The notes under the pieces were generated by a model, which saw only the letters and a program-made list of their open reading frames with translations, was not told the origin of the DNA and did not search any database. 48,008 nucleotides of DNA from Deltaproteobacteria bacterium (lineage in GTDB: Bacteria > SAR324 > XYD2-FULL-50-16), in NCBI GenBank assembly GCA_018645005.1, contig JABGPJ010000108.1, positions 1 through 48,008 on the forward strand, given 5' to 3'. Positions 36,606 through 46,371 of this stretch are shown one piece after another (the stretch's first letter is position 1; each line of letters begins with the position of its first letter). A program made the translations under genes and the position numbers.

Positions 36606-36722
36606 ATAGATGGGAAATAATACGCCTTTATGTGAGCAGACAGTCCCCTGCTTGCAGAATTTAAGAACTTTTGATCCAGAAAAACGAGGTGTAAACATTG
36701 TATCCTCAGAAATGGTAAGACG

Positions 36723-37652
36723 ATGGATTTCGAATTAGGGAAAAAAATCATTCAAAATATATCTAACGTGATGCTGGGAAAAACCGATGCGCTTGAACTC
36801 CTGATGGTGGCTTTCCTTGCTGATGGTCATGTTTTACTGGAAGATGTTCCAGGTGTCGGCAAAACATTGGTAACCAAGTGTCTGGCAAAAAGTATGAAGG
36901 GGTCATTCAAACGAATCCAGTTTACCCCCGATCTATTACCGGCTGATATTACTGGATTCAATGTTTATGATCAGCAGAGCGGGCAGTTCAGATTTCAACC
37001 AGGACCGGTTCTGACTAATATTCTGCTGGCAGACGAGATCAATCGTGCGATTCCCCGCACCCAATCCAGCCTTCTCGAAAGCATGGAGGAACGCCAGGTG
37101 AGCATTGACGGTCAGACCATCCCGCTTCCAAAACCATTTTTAGTCCTGGCAACACAAAACCCCATTGAACTTGAGGGGACATTCCCTTTGCCAGAGGCTC
37201 AACTGGATCGTTTTTTACTTAAGGTCAGGCTGGGTTATCCCAACAAGACAGAGGAAATGGCAATATTGGAAAGGTTTCAGAAAGAGGACCCTTTTATGAC
37301 CCTGGAGCCCGTTGCCAGCCCTGAAGAACTTTCCAGCCTGCAGCAACAGCGCAAGGAGATCAAGGTGTCGTCTCAAATTCGAGAATATATTGCAGACATT
37401 GTTTCTGCCACCCGCAACCATGCTAGCTTGCGTTTCGGATCGAGCCCGAGAGGATCACTAGGATTGATGAGAGCAGGCCAGGGACTCGCAGCCTTAAGAG
37501 GACGAGTGTATGTACTCCCTGATGACATCAAAGAGCTGTTAATACCTGTTCTGGCCCATCGTATTATTTTGAGTGAGGAGGCAAAACTCAGCGGGGAAAG
37601 CCCTGAGTTTATCCTTGAAGGAATTATCTCCCAGATTCCGGTACCGATCTAG
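36723..37652 (+). CDS. MoxR family AAA+ ATPase
   Basis: A 309-residue ATPase with Walker A EDVPGVGKT, Walker B LLADEINRA, sensor ATQNPIELEGTFPLPEAQLDRF and the MoxR insert region ESMEERQVSIDG. MoxR proteins act as chaperone-like ATPases that help mature partner complexes, often von Willebrand-type or DUF58 proteins. It opens a three-gene operon with DUF58 and DUF4129 proteins, a standard MoxR neighbourhood. The ribosome-binding site is weak. Confidence 0.94.
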   Translation: MDFELGKKIIQNISNVMLGKTDALELLMVAFLADGHVLLEDVPGVGKTLVTKCLAKSMKGSFKRIQFTPDLLPADITGFNVYDQQSGQFRFQPGPVLTNILLADEINRAIPRTQSSLLESMEERQVSIDGQTIPLPKPFLVLATQNPIELEGTFPLPEAQLDRFLLKVRLGYPNKTEEMAILERFQKEDPFMTLEPVASPEELSSLQQQRKEIKVSSQIREYIADIVSATRNHASLRFGSSPRGSLGLMRAGQGLAALRGRVYVLPDDIKELLIPVLAHRIILSEEAKLSGESPEFILEGIISQIPVPI

Positions 37653-37670
37653 AAAATTGGGGTAAGAAAT

Positions 37671-38867
37671 ATGAGACCGGATTTAGAACCTCGCACATCT
37701 GCCTTCACAATTACGTTTGTTCAGGTAATCATTTTTGTTTTCCTGTTTTTTTCCCTGCTTTATGGGGTGCCGGAATTAACCCTGTTTACACTTATTATCC
37801 ATACAATGGGCATCGTTTCTTACCTTTGGAGCCGAGCAAGTGTGAAACATGTCAAATGCAAAATAACCCTTAGCAAGAAAAAGCTGTTTCCGGGGGGGAA
37901 GCTGAAGTTAGATATTTGGGCGATTAACTCGAAATTGCTCCCGGTCCTCTTCAAAGTGAATTTTTTTGTTCCCGGTGCAATTTCGGGATCTGATACGGAT
38001 CAATGGATCAGTGAGGAGATAAGTCTGCTCTGGTATCAGCAATCCTTCTTTTCCAGGGAATTCTTCCCCAAAAAGAGGGGCGTATACAACCTTGGTCCTC
38101 CGCAACTGAGGGTGGGGGACCCCTTCGGATTCTTTTTGAGGATGAAAAAGGAGAGAAACCGGTCTGAGGTCATTGTTTATCCACGTATTATTACCATCCG
38201 GCCTGTCACTGTCCCCAAAAAGGAGTTCTTTGGTATTCCAGGCGCACAAAGTCCGGTGGAAGACCCGATATTTGTTTTCGGAACACGGGATTATCAACCG
38301 GGAACGCCTTCACGACGAATTCACTGGAAGGTGAGCGCACGGCACAATCGCTTGCAGGAAAAGCTTTGTGAGCCCGCAGAGCAGGAAAAACTGCTCATTC
38401 TTCTGGATGTTGATCAATTTGAGAATGAACAGGCAAGGGATGATTTTGAAAGAACTTTGGAAGTGATTGCCTCCCTCGCTCTTCAGATGGATCGCCGGGG
38501 CATCGCTGTGGGATTCGTTACTAATGGCAAGATCCCGGGAGGACGGTCAAACATTACCCCCATCGCAAGAACTCCCCAACAATTGGAGTTCATACTTGAC
38601 TCCCTCGCCAGGATAAGGTTTGAGAAAATCGGGCCGCTAACGGATCTCCTCTCGAGAGGTTATCAGATACCATCCGGTGTCAGCAGTATCTGTTTTGCCT
38701 GCGGCAGGAGCAGCCAATTGCGCGCTACCAATGCCTTTTTGAAAAATAGAAACATTCCTGTTCGATTTGCCTTAGCACAGAAAACCACTGCTTGTGAGAA
38801 AACCAACCGTCTGCAAGACGAAGATATATTCTATCTGGATGACATCCTGGTCCCGGAGAACCGATAA
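37671..38867 (+). CDS. DUF58 domain protein
   Basis: A 398-residue protein. Two N-terminal helices (residues ~10-50) anchor it in the membrane, and a soluble region follows with the DUF58 signature FGTRDYQPGTPSRRIHWKVSARHNRLQEK. The C-terminal part resembles a vWA fold with a DxD start (LLILLDVDQFEN), so it may bind a metal. It is 18 bp after moxR and two bases before the third gene. DUF58 proteins are expected MoxR clients; the molecular role is unknown. Confidence 0.9.
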   Translation: MRPDLEPRTSAFTITFVQVIIFVFLFFSLLYGVPELTLFTLIIHTMGIVSYLWSRASVKHVKCKITLSKKKLFPGGKLKLDIWAINSKLLPVLFKVNFFVPGAISGSDTDQWISEEISLLWYQQSFFSREFFPKKRGVYNLGPPQLRVGDPFGFFLRMKKERNRSEVIVYPRIITIRPVTVPKKEFFGIPGAQSPVEDPIFVFGTRDYQPGTPSRRIHWKVSARHNRLQEKLCEPAEQEKLLILLDVDQFENEQARDDFERTLEVIASLALQMDRRGIAVGFVTNGKIPGGRSNITPIARTPQQLEFILDSLARIRFEKIGPLTDLLSRGYQIPSGVSSICFACGRSSQLRATNAFLKNRNIPVRFALAQKTTACEKTNRLQDEDIFYLDDILVPENR

Positions 38868-38869
38868 AG

Positions 38870-40288
38870 ATGATACACCGTAAAAATATTCTTCTGATAT
38901 TGTCATCCGGCGGGATGATGTTATGTTGGTTTTATGGGTGGACATCTTTTGTCTTTGCCAGCCTGTCTCACAAAATGATTCCTTTGCTGGAAACCGCAGT
39001 GATTCTTTTTTTGGCAACCATCATCACTTACATTCACAATCGGAAATCATGGCGTTGGATATATATCATCGGCCTGCACCTGTCAGGGATTTTGTATTCA
39101 TCCTTCTGGCTCTATCATCGTTATTACAAGCTTGAGTCTTTTTTCTGGGACCTGAATTGGATAACGGATTTCTTTTTACTCGAGCGGACACTCAGCGACT
39201 GGATCACTTTCGTTCTGCTTCCTCTGTGCGGCTGGATAGTCTGGTTCTGCGGGACAAGGTTATGGACAAAACCGACCGAGCAAACAACAATCAGGAGTCG
39301 TTTTGATTGGGGGCTGACTTTTTTTCTTTCTCTGCTGTTGGTCAAATTGGTCATTGAGATGAAAGGTGGTTCCATTCCGATGGATCATTCAATCAAAGAG
39401 CCTTTATTCTCCTTTATGATACTGGGTCTTTTTTCATTGGGTTTTGTCCGCACAAGAAGCACATCTCAACAGGAAAATGTCACCTATCTCAAGGGGGTTG
39501 GGATTATCCTGAGTTTTACGTTTGTCATTTTGATGCTGGGAGGTGGGCTGTTTATTCTTTTTTTACCGCAACTTCAATCCTTTGCCGAGGCAGGTATAGA
39601 GCTGCCTGCAACCATGAAAAGTGCCATGCTGCAAGTCCTGGTTCCTTTTATGAGAATGATCACGAAAATGGCTTCAAGACAATCCACATCACAAATTCAA
39701 GAGAGGACCCATTTTTCTACCAATAATGTTTCGACCAACGATGGGGCCAATCTCATAAACGGACCTGTTGCAGACCCCGGCATCTTTTTTTATCTCTTTG
39801 CTGGCGTTATAGTTGTGATACTGCTGGCTATAGCTGGTTTCATAATTCTACGTCTCCTGAAATGGATTTTTTCAAGAACAGTTCTGGAAGTCGATCAGAA
39901 AAAGGGGATCTGGGAACTGCTACTATCCTATATTTACACTGTAAAGGCCTTCTTTTTATCTCTCTCCATCAAAATCATAAAGAGGCCCGATACCGCCTCT
40001 GCAGCAGAAAAATATTTTAATTTCCTCCTGCGTTGGGGCCGGATCAGCGGCTTGAAACATACTGCTTCAGAAACACCAAAAGAGTACGGGAGTCGACTGG
40101 GAGATCGATTTCCAAAAATCGAAAAAGAGATTGGACTTATCGTCCATATACACGATGAAGCTATTTACGGATGCATTCCCGTTGATCAAAGTCGAATATC
40201 AAGCGCAAGGCTTGCTTTAAGGAAGATTCGTAGCCCTCTCCTGTGGTTCGCCCGCATAAAATTTCTCTGTTTTCAGAACCGTTCTTAA
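38870..40288 (+). CDS. Membrane protein with C-terminal DUF4129-like domain
   Basis: A 472-residue polytopic protein. About seven helices fill residues 1-230, then comes a polar periplasmic-type stretch (~250-295), another helix (FFYLFAGVIVVILLAIAGFIILRLL) and a cytoplasmic tail with a DUF4129-like pattern: YFNFLLRWGRISGLKHTASETPKEYGSRL and HIHDEAIYGC. In related operons this position is taken by a transglutaminase-like TgpA protein with the same flanking parts. Here I see no transglutaminase Cys-His-Asp core between them. Tightly linked to DUF58 (2 bp). Confidence 0.72.
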   Translation: MIHRKNILLILSSGGMMLCWFYGWTSFVFASLSHKMIPLLETAVILFLATIITYIHNRKSWRWIYIIGLHLSGILYSSFWLYHRYYKLESFFWDLNWITDFFLLERTLSDWITFVLLPLCGWIVWFCGTRLWTKPTEQTTIRSRFDWGLTFFLSLLLVKLVIEMKGGSIPMDHSIKEPLFSFMILGLFSLGFVRTRSTSQQENVTYLKGVGIILSFTFVILMLGGGLFILFLPQLQSFAEAGIELPATMKSAMLQVLVPFMRMITKMASRQSTSQIQERTHFSTNNVSTNDGANLINGPVADPGIFFYLFAGVIVVILLAIAGFIILRLLKWIFSRTVLEVDQKKGIWELLLSYIYTVKAFFLSLSIKIIKRPDTASAAEKYFNFLLRWGRISGLKHTASETPKEYGSRLGDRFPKIEKEIGLIVHIHDEAIYGCIPVDQSRISSARLALRKIRSPLLWFARIKFLCFQNRS

Positions 40289-40805
40289 AGGGATCAAGCA
40301 ATAGCCCGGGTCTTCCATCCCTGCTCACCAAAATAATCCATTTGACCACTTTGGCCTTGAGCATAAGTCAGGGCAATCGCATGACTTTCCCTCGTCATCA
40401 TTGCGTTAGCGCTATTGTTGGCATTGAGAGGGAGGTTACTCAAAATTAATCAAATTGTGCCCGTTTTATGCTGAATTAAGTAAATGTGCATGGTGCAAGC
40501 AGTGGCCGATATTCCGCGTCATTGTTGGAATTTTCATGCGATTGCCCTGGAACATGGGTGTTCATCCATTGCATTTCAGCATAATATGTGGGAATCTGTT
40601 GATAGATTTGATGGATCACCGATGGGAGGATGCTTGTTTACCGCTATGAATTCATAAGTTCCCGTGATCCAGACACTCTCGAACGGTCTTTCTCATCTGA
40701 ACCTGGTGGCCTTACCGGAAGGCCAGGTGATCTTTTAATACCTCGCCGCTGGCGACGGGGTCACTCATTATTGAGAAAATTGAATATAAGAGGAGGGAAG
40801 AAAAA
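40289..40805. other. Intergenic region before the OYE-type gene
   Basis: About 515 bases without a convincing gene. The only structure is a bulged hairpin at 40701-40729 (ACCTGG-TGG-CCTT paired with AAGGCCAGGT) followed by TCTTTTAAT, which could be a terminator. GAGGAGGGAAG at 40790-40800 is the ribosome-binding site of the next gene. The tract may contain decayed coding sequence, but I cannot name it. Confidence 0.35.
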
Positions 40806-41987
40806 ATGATGACTCTGTTTCAGGAAATGGAATTTTGCGGGTTCACCCTGCGGAATCGAACCGTTCGTTCTGCTACCTGGACAGGACTGGCTGCAGAAGA
40901 TGGTCGTTGTACAGACAGGCTGATCGATTTCTATGAGCAGTTTGCTGAAAATGAAGTCGGACTGATTATCGCCGAGCTCACCTATATCATGCCGAATGGC
41001 CAGGCAGTTCCCAGTCAAGTCGGAATCGCCAATGATGAGATGCTTCCTGCTTTACGGCAACTGACTGATCGCATTCATGCAGCCGATAGCAAAATAGCAA
41101 TGCAAATTGCCCACTGCGGTGCTCAGACCTTGTTGAAGCTGGACCCGGTTTGGGGGCCGTCTGATGTTGCAAATACTGCTTTTGAATGTACCCCGCAAGC
41201 CATGAAACTGGATGAAATCCAGAAGTGTGTTCAGGCCTTTGCCGACGCGGCTGATCGTGTAAAAAGAGGAGGGTTTGATGCCGTTCAGATTCAGGCCGCT
41301 CATGGTTGGTTGATCAGCCAGTTTCTCTCCCCTCAAAAAAACAAACGTACAGATGAATACGGGGGTCCGATCCAGAACCGCGCAAGATTTCTTTATGATG
41401 TGTATGCGGCTGTAAGAGGGAAGGTTGGAAGCGAGTTTCCAGTTATAGTAAAACTAAACTGTCAGGATTTTGTTGAGAATGGAATGCAGGAAGACGATGC
41501 ACTGCTTGTTACTGAACAGTTGGAAAGCATGGGACTAAATGCTATAGAGATCAGCGGGGGGACACCAGAGGCAGGATCACTTAGCGCTGCTCGGCTGAAT
41601 ATCAGCCAGGTTACAGAGGAAGCGTATTTTGCATCACAGGTAAAAAAGATCAAAGAGCGCCTTTCCATTCCTGTAATTATAGTCGGAGGAATACGCTCCC
41701 TTACTAAAGCGCGCGAAATTTTAGATACAGGGGTTGCCGATCTTGTTTCCTTTGCCCGTCCTCTTATTAGAGAACCTGGCTTGATAAAACGCTGGAAGGA
41801 AGTGGACCCGTCCAAAGCGCTCTGCATTTCATGTAATAACTGCTATGCCACAGCAACGACTTCTGACGGGCTTCACTGTGCAGTTGAACAGGCAGAAAAG
41901 ATGAAAAAGCTGGCGCAATCAAAAAATAGCGAATTGATTTCAAACGAACGGAATTTTGTTTCTGCCATCAGGAAAAGGCTGGAATAG
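40806..41987 (+). CDS. NADH:flavin oxidoreductase, Old Yellow Enzyme family
   Basis: A 393-residue FMN-barrel enzyme. It shows LRNRTVRSATWTG at the N-terminus, IAMQIAHCGAQ, the AAHGWLISQFLSP motif with the barrel active site, DEYGGPIQNRARF, and the late phosphate-binding VIIVGGIRS and DLVSFARPLIREP. A cysteine group CISCNNC follows, as in the 2,4-dienoyl-CoA reductase/trimethylamine dehydrogenase branch, where it holds a 4Fe-4S cluster. The second NAD domain of that branch is absent, so it is a single-domain form. The substrate is unknown. ATG 40809 is an equal alternative start. Confidence 0.9.
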   Translation: MMTLFQEMEFCGFTLRNRTVRSATWTGLAAEDGRCTDRLIDFYEQFAENEVGLIIAELTYIMPNGQAVPSQVGIANDEMLPALRQLTDRIHAADSKIAMQIAHCGAQTLLKLDPVWGPSDVANTAFECTPQAMKLDEIQKCVQAFADAADRVKRGGFDAVQIQAAHGWLISQFLSPQKNKRTDEYGGPIQNRARFLYDVYAAVRGKVGSEFPVIVKLNCQDFVENGMQEDDALLVTEQLESMGLNAIEISGGTPEAGSLSAARLNISQVTEEAYFASQVKKIKERLSIPVIIVGGIRSLTKAREILDTGVADLVSFARPLIREPGLIKRWKEVDPSKALCISCNNCYATATTSDGLHCAVEQAEKMKKLAQSKNSELISNERNFVSAIRKRLE

Positions 41988-42404
41988 CGACAAGACTGTT
42001 GGGGGTTTTCTTACTAAAAATCATTTTCTTCAAAGATATTGAAAATCTGTTTATTAAAAAAAACTCGAATCAGGATTGGATAACTTAAGATTTATATTAA
42101 TAACTCAATTTGAATATCAAGTACACTTTACGAAAGAATCGGAGATTTGCGATTGATATTTACAATGCGGGATTCTCGAAACGTTTGGAAAAATTGAACT
42201 GATCGTTACACAGCAGAATTAAGGATAGCCAATTTTGCTAAACAACCCAACTACTATAGTAGTTTACACCGTTTTCCTCTGATCTACCTTGTTTTTTCTC
42301 CTTAATTAGCCTAAATTACCGGAAGAAATCGATTATTGAGTTTTTTCTGTTCCGCCCGGAAAAAACATCTGTCAACTACGGTCCCTACAAACTTGTACCT
42401 GTGA
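41988..42404. other. AT-rich intergenic region with a 16 bp palindrome
   Basis: The start of the low-GC part of the window. It holds AACTACTATAGTAGTT at 42249-42264, a perfect 16 bp palindrome that could be an operator or a recombination scar. The reading frame of the downstream pseudogene continues back to about 42330 but is interrupted by TGA at 42402. No intact gene. Confidence 0.4.
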
Positions 42405-43121
42405 TTTCGGGAGTACAAAGACAAATGGATTGGCAACCAACAAAAAGCTTCTTCTATTCAATCGGAAAATAGTGAAGCACTCAAGAAGATAAACCTCGTT
42501 TTTTCCAAATTCGGATATGACGAATGTAAAAACACACTAGATGCGAATACGGTACAAGATAAGCTTTCCCAACGTCATTAGAAATACAAACTAAGCACAA
42601 CCAAACTTGCCAATGCAGATCAGAATATCGACAAATTAATTGACACTATCGCCAAATTGAAGGAACGACAATAAAAGTTGTTTGCCAGACTCGAACTGGA
42701 TTTTTTAGATGAGAATGCCTTGAGATATAGGTTGTCAAAGCTTGAAGCTTTTCAAAAGATCAAACAATAATTCCAAAACCTAACTACCGAAGTTAATCTA
42801 CTCAAGGAGAAGCTGAAAGATAATCCCGAGTTCATTGAGCTCAGCAAGGAAGAGATCGCAAGCCGAAAATTATCAGCACAAGAAGACGCAGAGCGATTCA
42901 ATGATATCGTGGAGGTAATTCAAGATAAAAAACTGAAAGTAGGCCAGGCCAAACAATCTCAGAAAACTGAAATAGCCATAGAAGAGGTAGATACCTGTCG
43001 GGACCATATTCGGCGTAACAAGGAGGACGCTTTATTTTCTGTAGCAGGCAATTTTTTATTTAGTCAGGTGGAATTAGAATTTGAAACCAAGGCGGCAGCC
43101 ACCGGTCATTCAAGAGCCTGA
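42405..43121 (+). pseudogene. Coiled-coil (SbcC/SMC-like) protein remnant
   Basis: One reading frame runs from 42405 to the TGA at 43119, broken only by TAG at 42579, TAA at 42672 and TAA at 42768. Read through, it gives ~235 residues of mostly helical, charged sequence: VFSKFGYDECKNTL, KLIDTIAKLKERQ, RYRLSKLEAFQKIKQ, LLKEKLKDNPEFIELSKEE and a C-terminal FSQVELEFETKAAA. Heptad-like spacing suggests the coiled-coil arm of an SbcC/Rad50/SMC-type ATPase, but no Walker motif remains, so the family is a guess. The stops follow His or Gln codons and look like point mutations without frameshifts, meaning recent decay. Confidence 0.6.
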
Positions 43122-43415
43122 TAGGCTTTTCTCCATCTTTACCAATGGTCAATATTCTCTCAAAGTTGACCTATAGGTGGCAACAAAACAATCGGAGTTC
43201 AGAGCATATCTAAAGTAAGCATGAGGATAATTATGTGATCCTTTCAGTTTTGTTGTTTTATGTTTCTCCTTTGCTAGAAAGCCAACCCAGCCTGGATAAG
43301 CATTTGCTTAGTTTAGAAAATTTTTTTCAGTATCTCTATCAAAAAGGAACCCGCCTGAGAGGCCATATCTAACCTGGATTTTCAGTAAAAAATTAGAACA
43401 GAAAAAATTTGCGGC
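43122..43415. other. Intergenic region
   Basis: About 295 AT-rich bases between the pseudogene and the ClpP-fold membrane protein gene. No RNA gene, repeat or clear promoter is visible. Confidence 0.3.
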
Positions 43416-44939
43416 GTGAATTATATAATTAAACATTGGCGAGGAGAATTATCCCTTAAAGTATCATTCTGGCAAAATGTCGTTGTTTTCAGTTTTGTTA
43501 CTAATCTGATAAATATAGTTATTTCCAAATTTATACCTATTGAAAACCCTGTCACATTAGCCAAAGTATCATTATCCTATTTGATAGCAGAAGCACTTAT
43601 CATTTATCCTTGGCAAATAGTAGGTCTGTGGCGTTCATGTATACGTCATATTGTTGTAGTAAAAAAGGTTTTCTGGGCCCGTTTGATACAAGGTATTGTT
43701 ATTGTGGGGTTATTCGCGACAGTAGTGAGCATTAACCGGTCTTGGATCGTTTACAAGACCTTGTTTCAATTAGGTTTTGGTGAAGCTCAATATGATAATT
43801 TTGAGGTTAAACTAGTTAACAATGATTTATACATCCAAATACAGGGTAATTTAGGTTTTGGAATATCTGATGATGTGAGAATAATTCTTACAGAAAAACC
43901 CGATATAAAAGGAATCATCCTAAATAGTGGCGGAGGTAGAATATACGAAGCACGCAAATTATCAAAATTGATAATTGATCACAAATTAAATACATATTCA
44001 TTCAAAGAATGTTTTTCTGCGTGCACAATTGTATATATTTCTGGCAAAAAAAGGTATTTAGGTGAAGGTGCAAATTTAGCGTTCCATAAATATTCAACCC
44101 ACAAAAATGGACTCGATGCAATTATTGACATAAAAGAAGAGCAACGAAAGGACCTCAAATTATTTAAATTTAGAGGAATCGAACAAAAATTCTTAGAACA
44201 AATTTATAGCGCTGCCAATGATGATATTTGGCTCCCAACTGTAAACGAATTGCTCAAATCTGGTGTCGTCCATAAAATTATTGATCAATCAGCGATTGCT
44301 CCAATTGAATATACAAAGAAGAAAAATGTCAAAGAAAGTAAAAATGTGTTTGCTGAAATGCCTTTTTATAAGGCCTTAAAAAAAATTGATCCAAAGTTGT
44401 ACAACGACATTAACACAAAACTTCACGAACAGATAGCAAAAGGGGCATCCCAAATCGAACTGAATAGAACTGTAGCTAGTTCTATTAGCCCTTTAATGCT
44501 TAAAATGCTTCCGAAATCGAGTGATGAAAATTTGATAAAATTTTTTCGTATGGCAGTTGACGTTATGAAAATTTTTGAGAATAAAGAACCCATTCTTTGT
44601 CTCAAATTTCTTTATCCAAAAGAGTATGGGAAAACAGAGATTTTAAAATTTCTCCCAGAGACATACTCTGAAACGATGTTGAAAATATTTGAAGACATAT
44701 TAGTCAACGCAGATAAAAATAACGATTCCATTGTTAATCCCGAATTTGCGGAAAAAAGCGGTGAAGATGTATTAGAATTACTTGGAGATAATTTGACTAA
44801 TCTTCAAAATGAAAACTTGAAGAATACAAAAGATTACAGTAATCACTGTAATGCACTTATCAAATACTACTCCCTTGTATTTGATAAAGACAAAAAAGAA
44901 GCGGGAAACTTACTCCGGTATTTGATCTCAAATAAATGA
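43416..44939 (+). CDS. Membrane-anchored ClpP/crotonase-fold protein (COG3904-like)
   Basis: A 507-residue protein starting with GTG. Residues ~20-105 contain three hydrophobic helices. Residues ~125-245 follow the periplasmic ClpP-like pattern of COG3904 proteins: DIKGIILNSGGGRIYEARKLS, then ECFSACTIVYISGKKRYLG and LAFHKYS. By that alignment Ser201 would be the nucleophile and His224 its partner. The C-terminal ~230 residues are charged, helical and unassigned. Base composition is markedly AT-rich against the genes before 42 kb. It stands between a pseudogene and a convergent porin, with no partner visible. Whether it is proteolytic is unknown. Confidence 0.7.
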   Translation: MNYIIKHWRGELSLKVSFWQNVVVFSFVTNLINIVISKFIPIENPVTLAKVSLSYLIAEALIIYPWQIVGLWRSCIRHIVVVKKVFWARLIQGIVIVGLFATVVSINRSWIVYKTLFQLGFGEAQYDNFEVKLVNNDLYIQIQGNLGFGISDDVRIILTEKPDIKGIILNSGGGRIYEARKLSKLIIDHKLNTYSFKECFSACTIVYISGKKRYLGEGANLAFHKYSTHKNGLDAIIDIKEEQRKDLKLFKFRGIEQKFLEQIYSAANDDIWLPTVNELLKSGVVHKIIDQSAIAPIEYTKKKNVKESKNVFAEMPFYKALKKIDPKLYNDINTKLHEQIAKGASQIELNRTVASSISPLMLKMLPKSSDENLIKFFRMAVDVMKIFENKEPILCLKFLYPKEYGKTEILKFLPETYSETMLKIFEDILVNADKNNDSIVNPEFAEKSGEDVLELLGDNLTNLQNENLKNTKDYSNHCNALIKYYSLVFDKDKKEAGNLLRYLISNK

Positions 44940-45120
44940 TGTAAAGAGTTTCCGTCAGATTAGTGACTCTTTAACCACTCTAATCAAAACAGTGAAAATC
45001 CACCTAAAAAACCTTGATTTTTGTCATGACTGTGGGGGGCTACTTCACGTATCCGGTTTGCAAGATGATGAGATGTGGCGATATGTCAAATTCCCATCGG
45101 TATAGGTTGATCCTTTACAG

Positions 45121-46170
45121 CTAGAAATCAAATTTCCAATTTACACCAAAGTATGTATTTGATCCCTTTTTAGTACCACTTGAATCTTTAACATAATCAT
45201 AAAAACCAATTTCAGGCGTTATAAAAATAGCTGATGTCCATTTTATTGGAAGCTGAACATAAATCGCCGTTGTTTCATCTTCTTTGTCTCCGGAAATGCC
45301 GCTTTTATTAGATTGACTACCATAACCTGTTTCAAAACTAATAGTTTCGCTAATGGTTAAACTACCAACCAATATAAATCCAGTTGTTGTTGCGTTGGTT
45401 AGACTGTCAGTCGATGCATCATAAGTAGCTGTAGTTGAACCGCCTTCCAGCCATTGACCGTAATTTCCGGGATTGGTTGAAGAAATGATATTGAAAGCAA
45501 ATTTTGTCGCTCCGAGCTTTACCCTAGCAAAAGCACCCATTACCGAAGCGGATACAGAAACAGATTTTGTTGTACTTTCGCTTTTAAAACTTTTAGTACC
45601 ATATACGACACCGCCACTCAAACGACCGGCTGTAAAGTCGTATCTGGCTTCAATTGCGGGTAAAGAAGTCGTTGTATTCCCTAAACCTACAGTATCATAT
45701 GCATTTGGCTTTACAGCTGAGAACATCAATCCTATTTTTGTTTTGAATAATATTTGTGGATTACGGCCAGTGTATAGCCCTCCTACGTTTAATAGTGCTC
45801 CTCCACCATTATGGGTCTGATTTGAGATAACAATATTTGCAGGAGTATAATGTTGACCTATCATTAAATGGCCGTATTCGGTTTTCCATCTTCCAAACAG
45901 CTTTCTAAGATTTGGAGTAGATCCATACTCGAAACCGGCATTAAACTCATCATTTTTAATTTTTGCGCCAATTCTACTGTTGCTGTTCATATCTAAGCTC
46001 ATGTTGGAGCGATCTTTGCCAGTTGAAGATGCTTCTTTTGAAAAATTGTCCTGGAAAGTTGACAATCTTACGCTCCCATAAAAGTCCCATTCAGATTCTG
46101 CACAAACAGGTCCCGCCATTAAACAGACAGTTACACCAATTAAACAGATTTTTAAGGTTTTTTCAAACAT
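45121..46170 (-). CDS. Gram-negative porin
   Basis: A 349-residue outer-membrane protein. A signal peptide of ~24 residues ends VCAESEWDFYGS. The mature protein alternates polar and aromatic residues in beta-hairpins, with MSLDMNSNSRIGAKI, FGRWKTEYGHLMIGQHYTP and YTGRNPQILFKTKIG typical of general porins. It ends YFGVNWKFDF with the terminal phenylalanine used for barrel assembly. AAGGAG lies nine bases before the ATG. It probably forms a passive channel; specificity cannot be read. Confidence 0.88.
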   Translation of the reverse strand: MFEKTLKICLIGVTVCLMAGPVCAESEWDFYGSVRLSTFQDNFSKEASSTGKDRSNMSLDMNSNSRIGAKIKNDEFNAGFEYGSTPNLRKLFGRWKTEYGHLMIGQHYTPANIVISNQTHNGGGALLNVGGLYTGRNPQILFKTKIGLMFSAVKPNAYDTVGLGNTTTSLPAIEARYDFTAGRLSGGVVYGTKSFKSESTTKSVSVSASVMGAFARVKLGATKFAFNIISSTNPGNYGQWLEGGSTTATYDASTDSLTNATTTGFILVGSLTISETISFETGYGSQSNKSGISGDKEDETTAIYVQLPIKWTSAIFITPEIGFYDYVKDSSGTKKGSNTYFGVNWKFDF

Positions 46171-46371
46171 AGCATTTTCTCCTTAGCTTGTTGAAAAATT
46201 ACTAAATCAATTCAATAATACAATCTTTTCCATATCGATCATCTGGATATAATTACTTCAACTCATTCTGATATCTCCAGAGGAATTAGTTTTCTTAATT
46301 CCGCTTGAAGGGCAGTCTATATCTATTTTATTACTAAAAAAGCACTCTAGAGAACCATTTAATTGTTACTT

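Noticed and set aside
42579-42770. The in-frame TAG/TAA codons considered as programmed recoding
   Set aside because: Other genes in the window use TAA and TAG as normal stops, no pyrrolysine or suppressor signal is seen, and no ATPase motif survives, so decay is the simpler reading.
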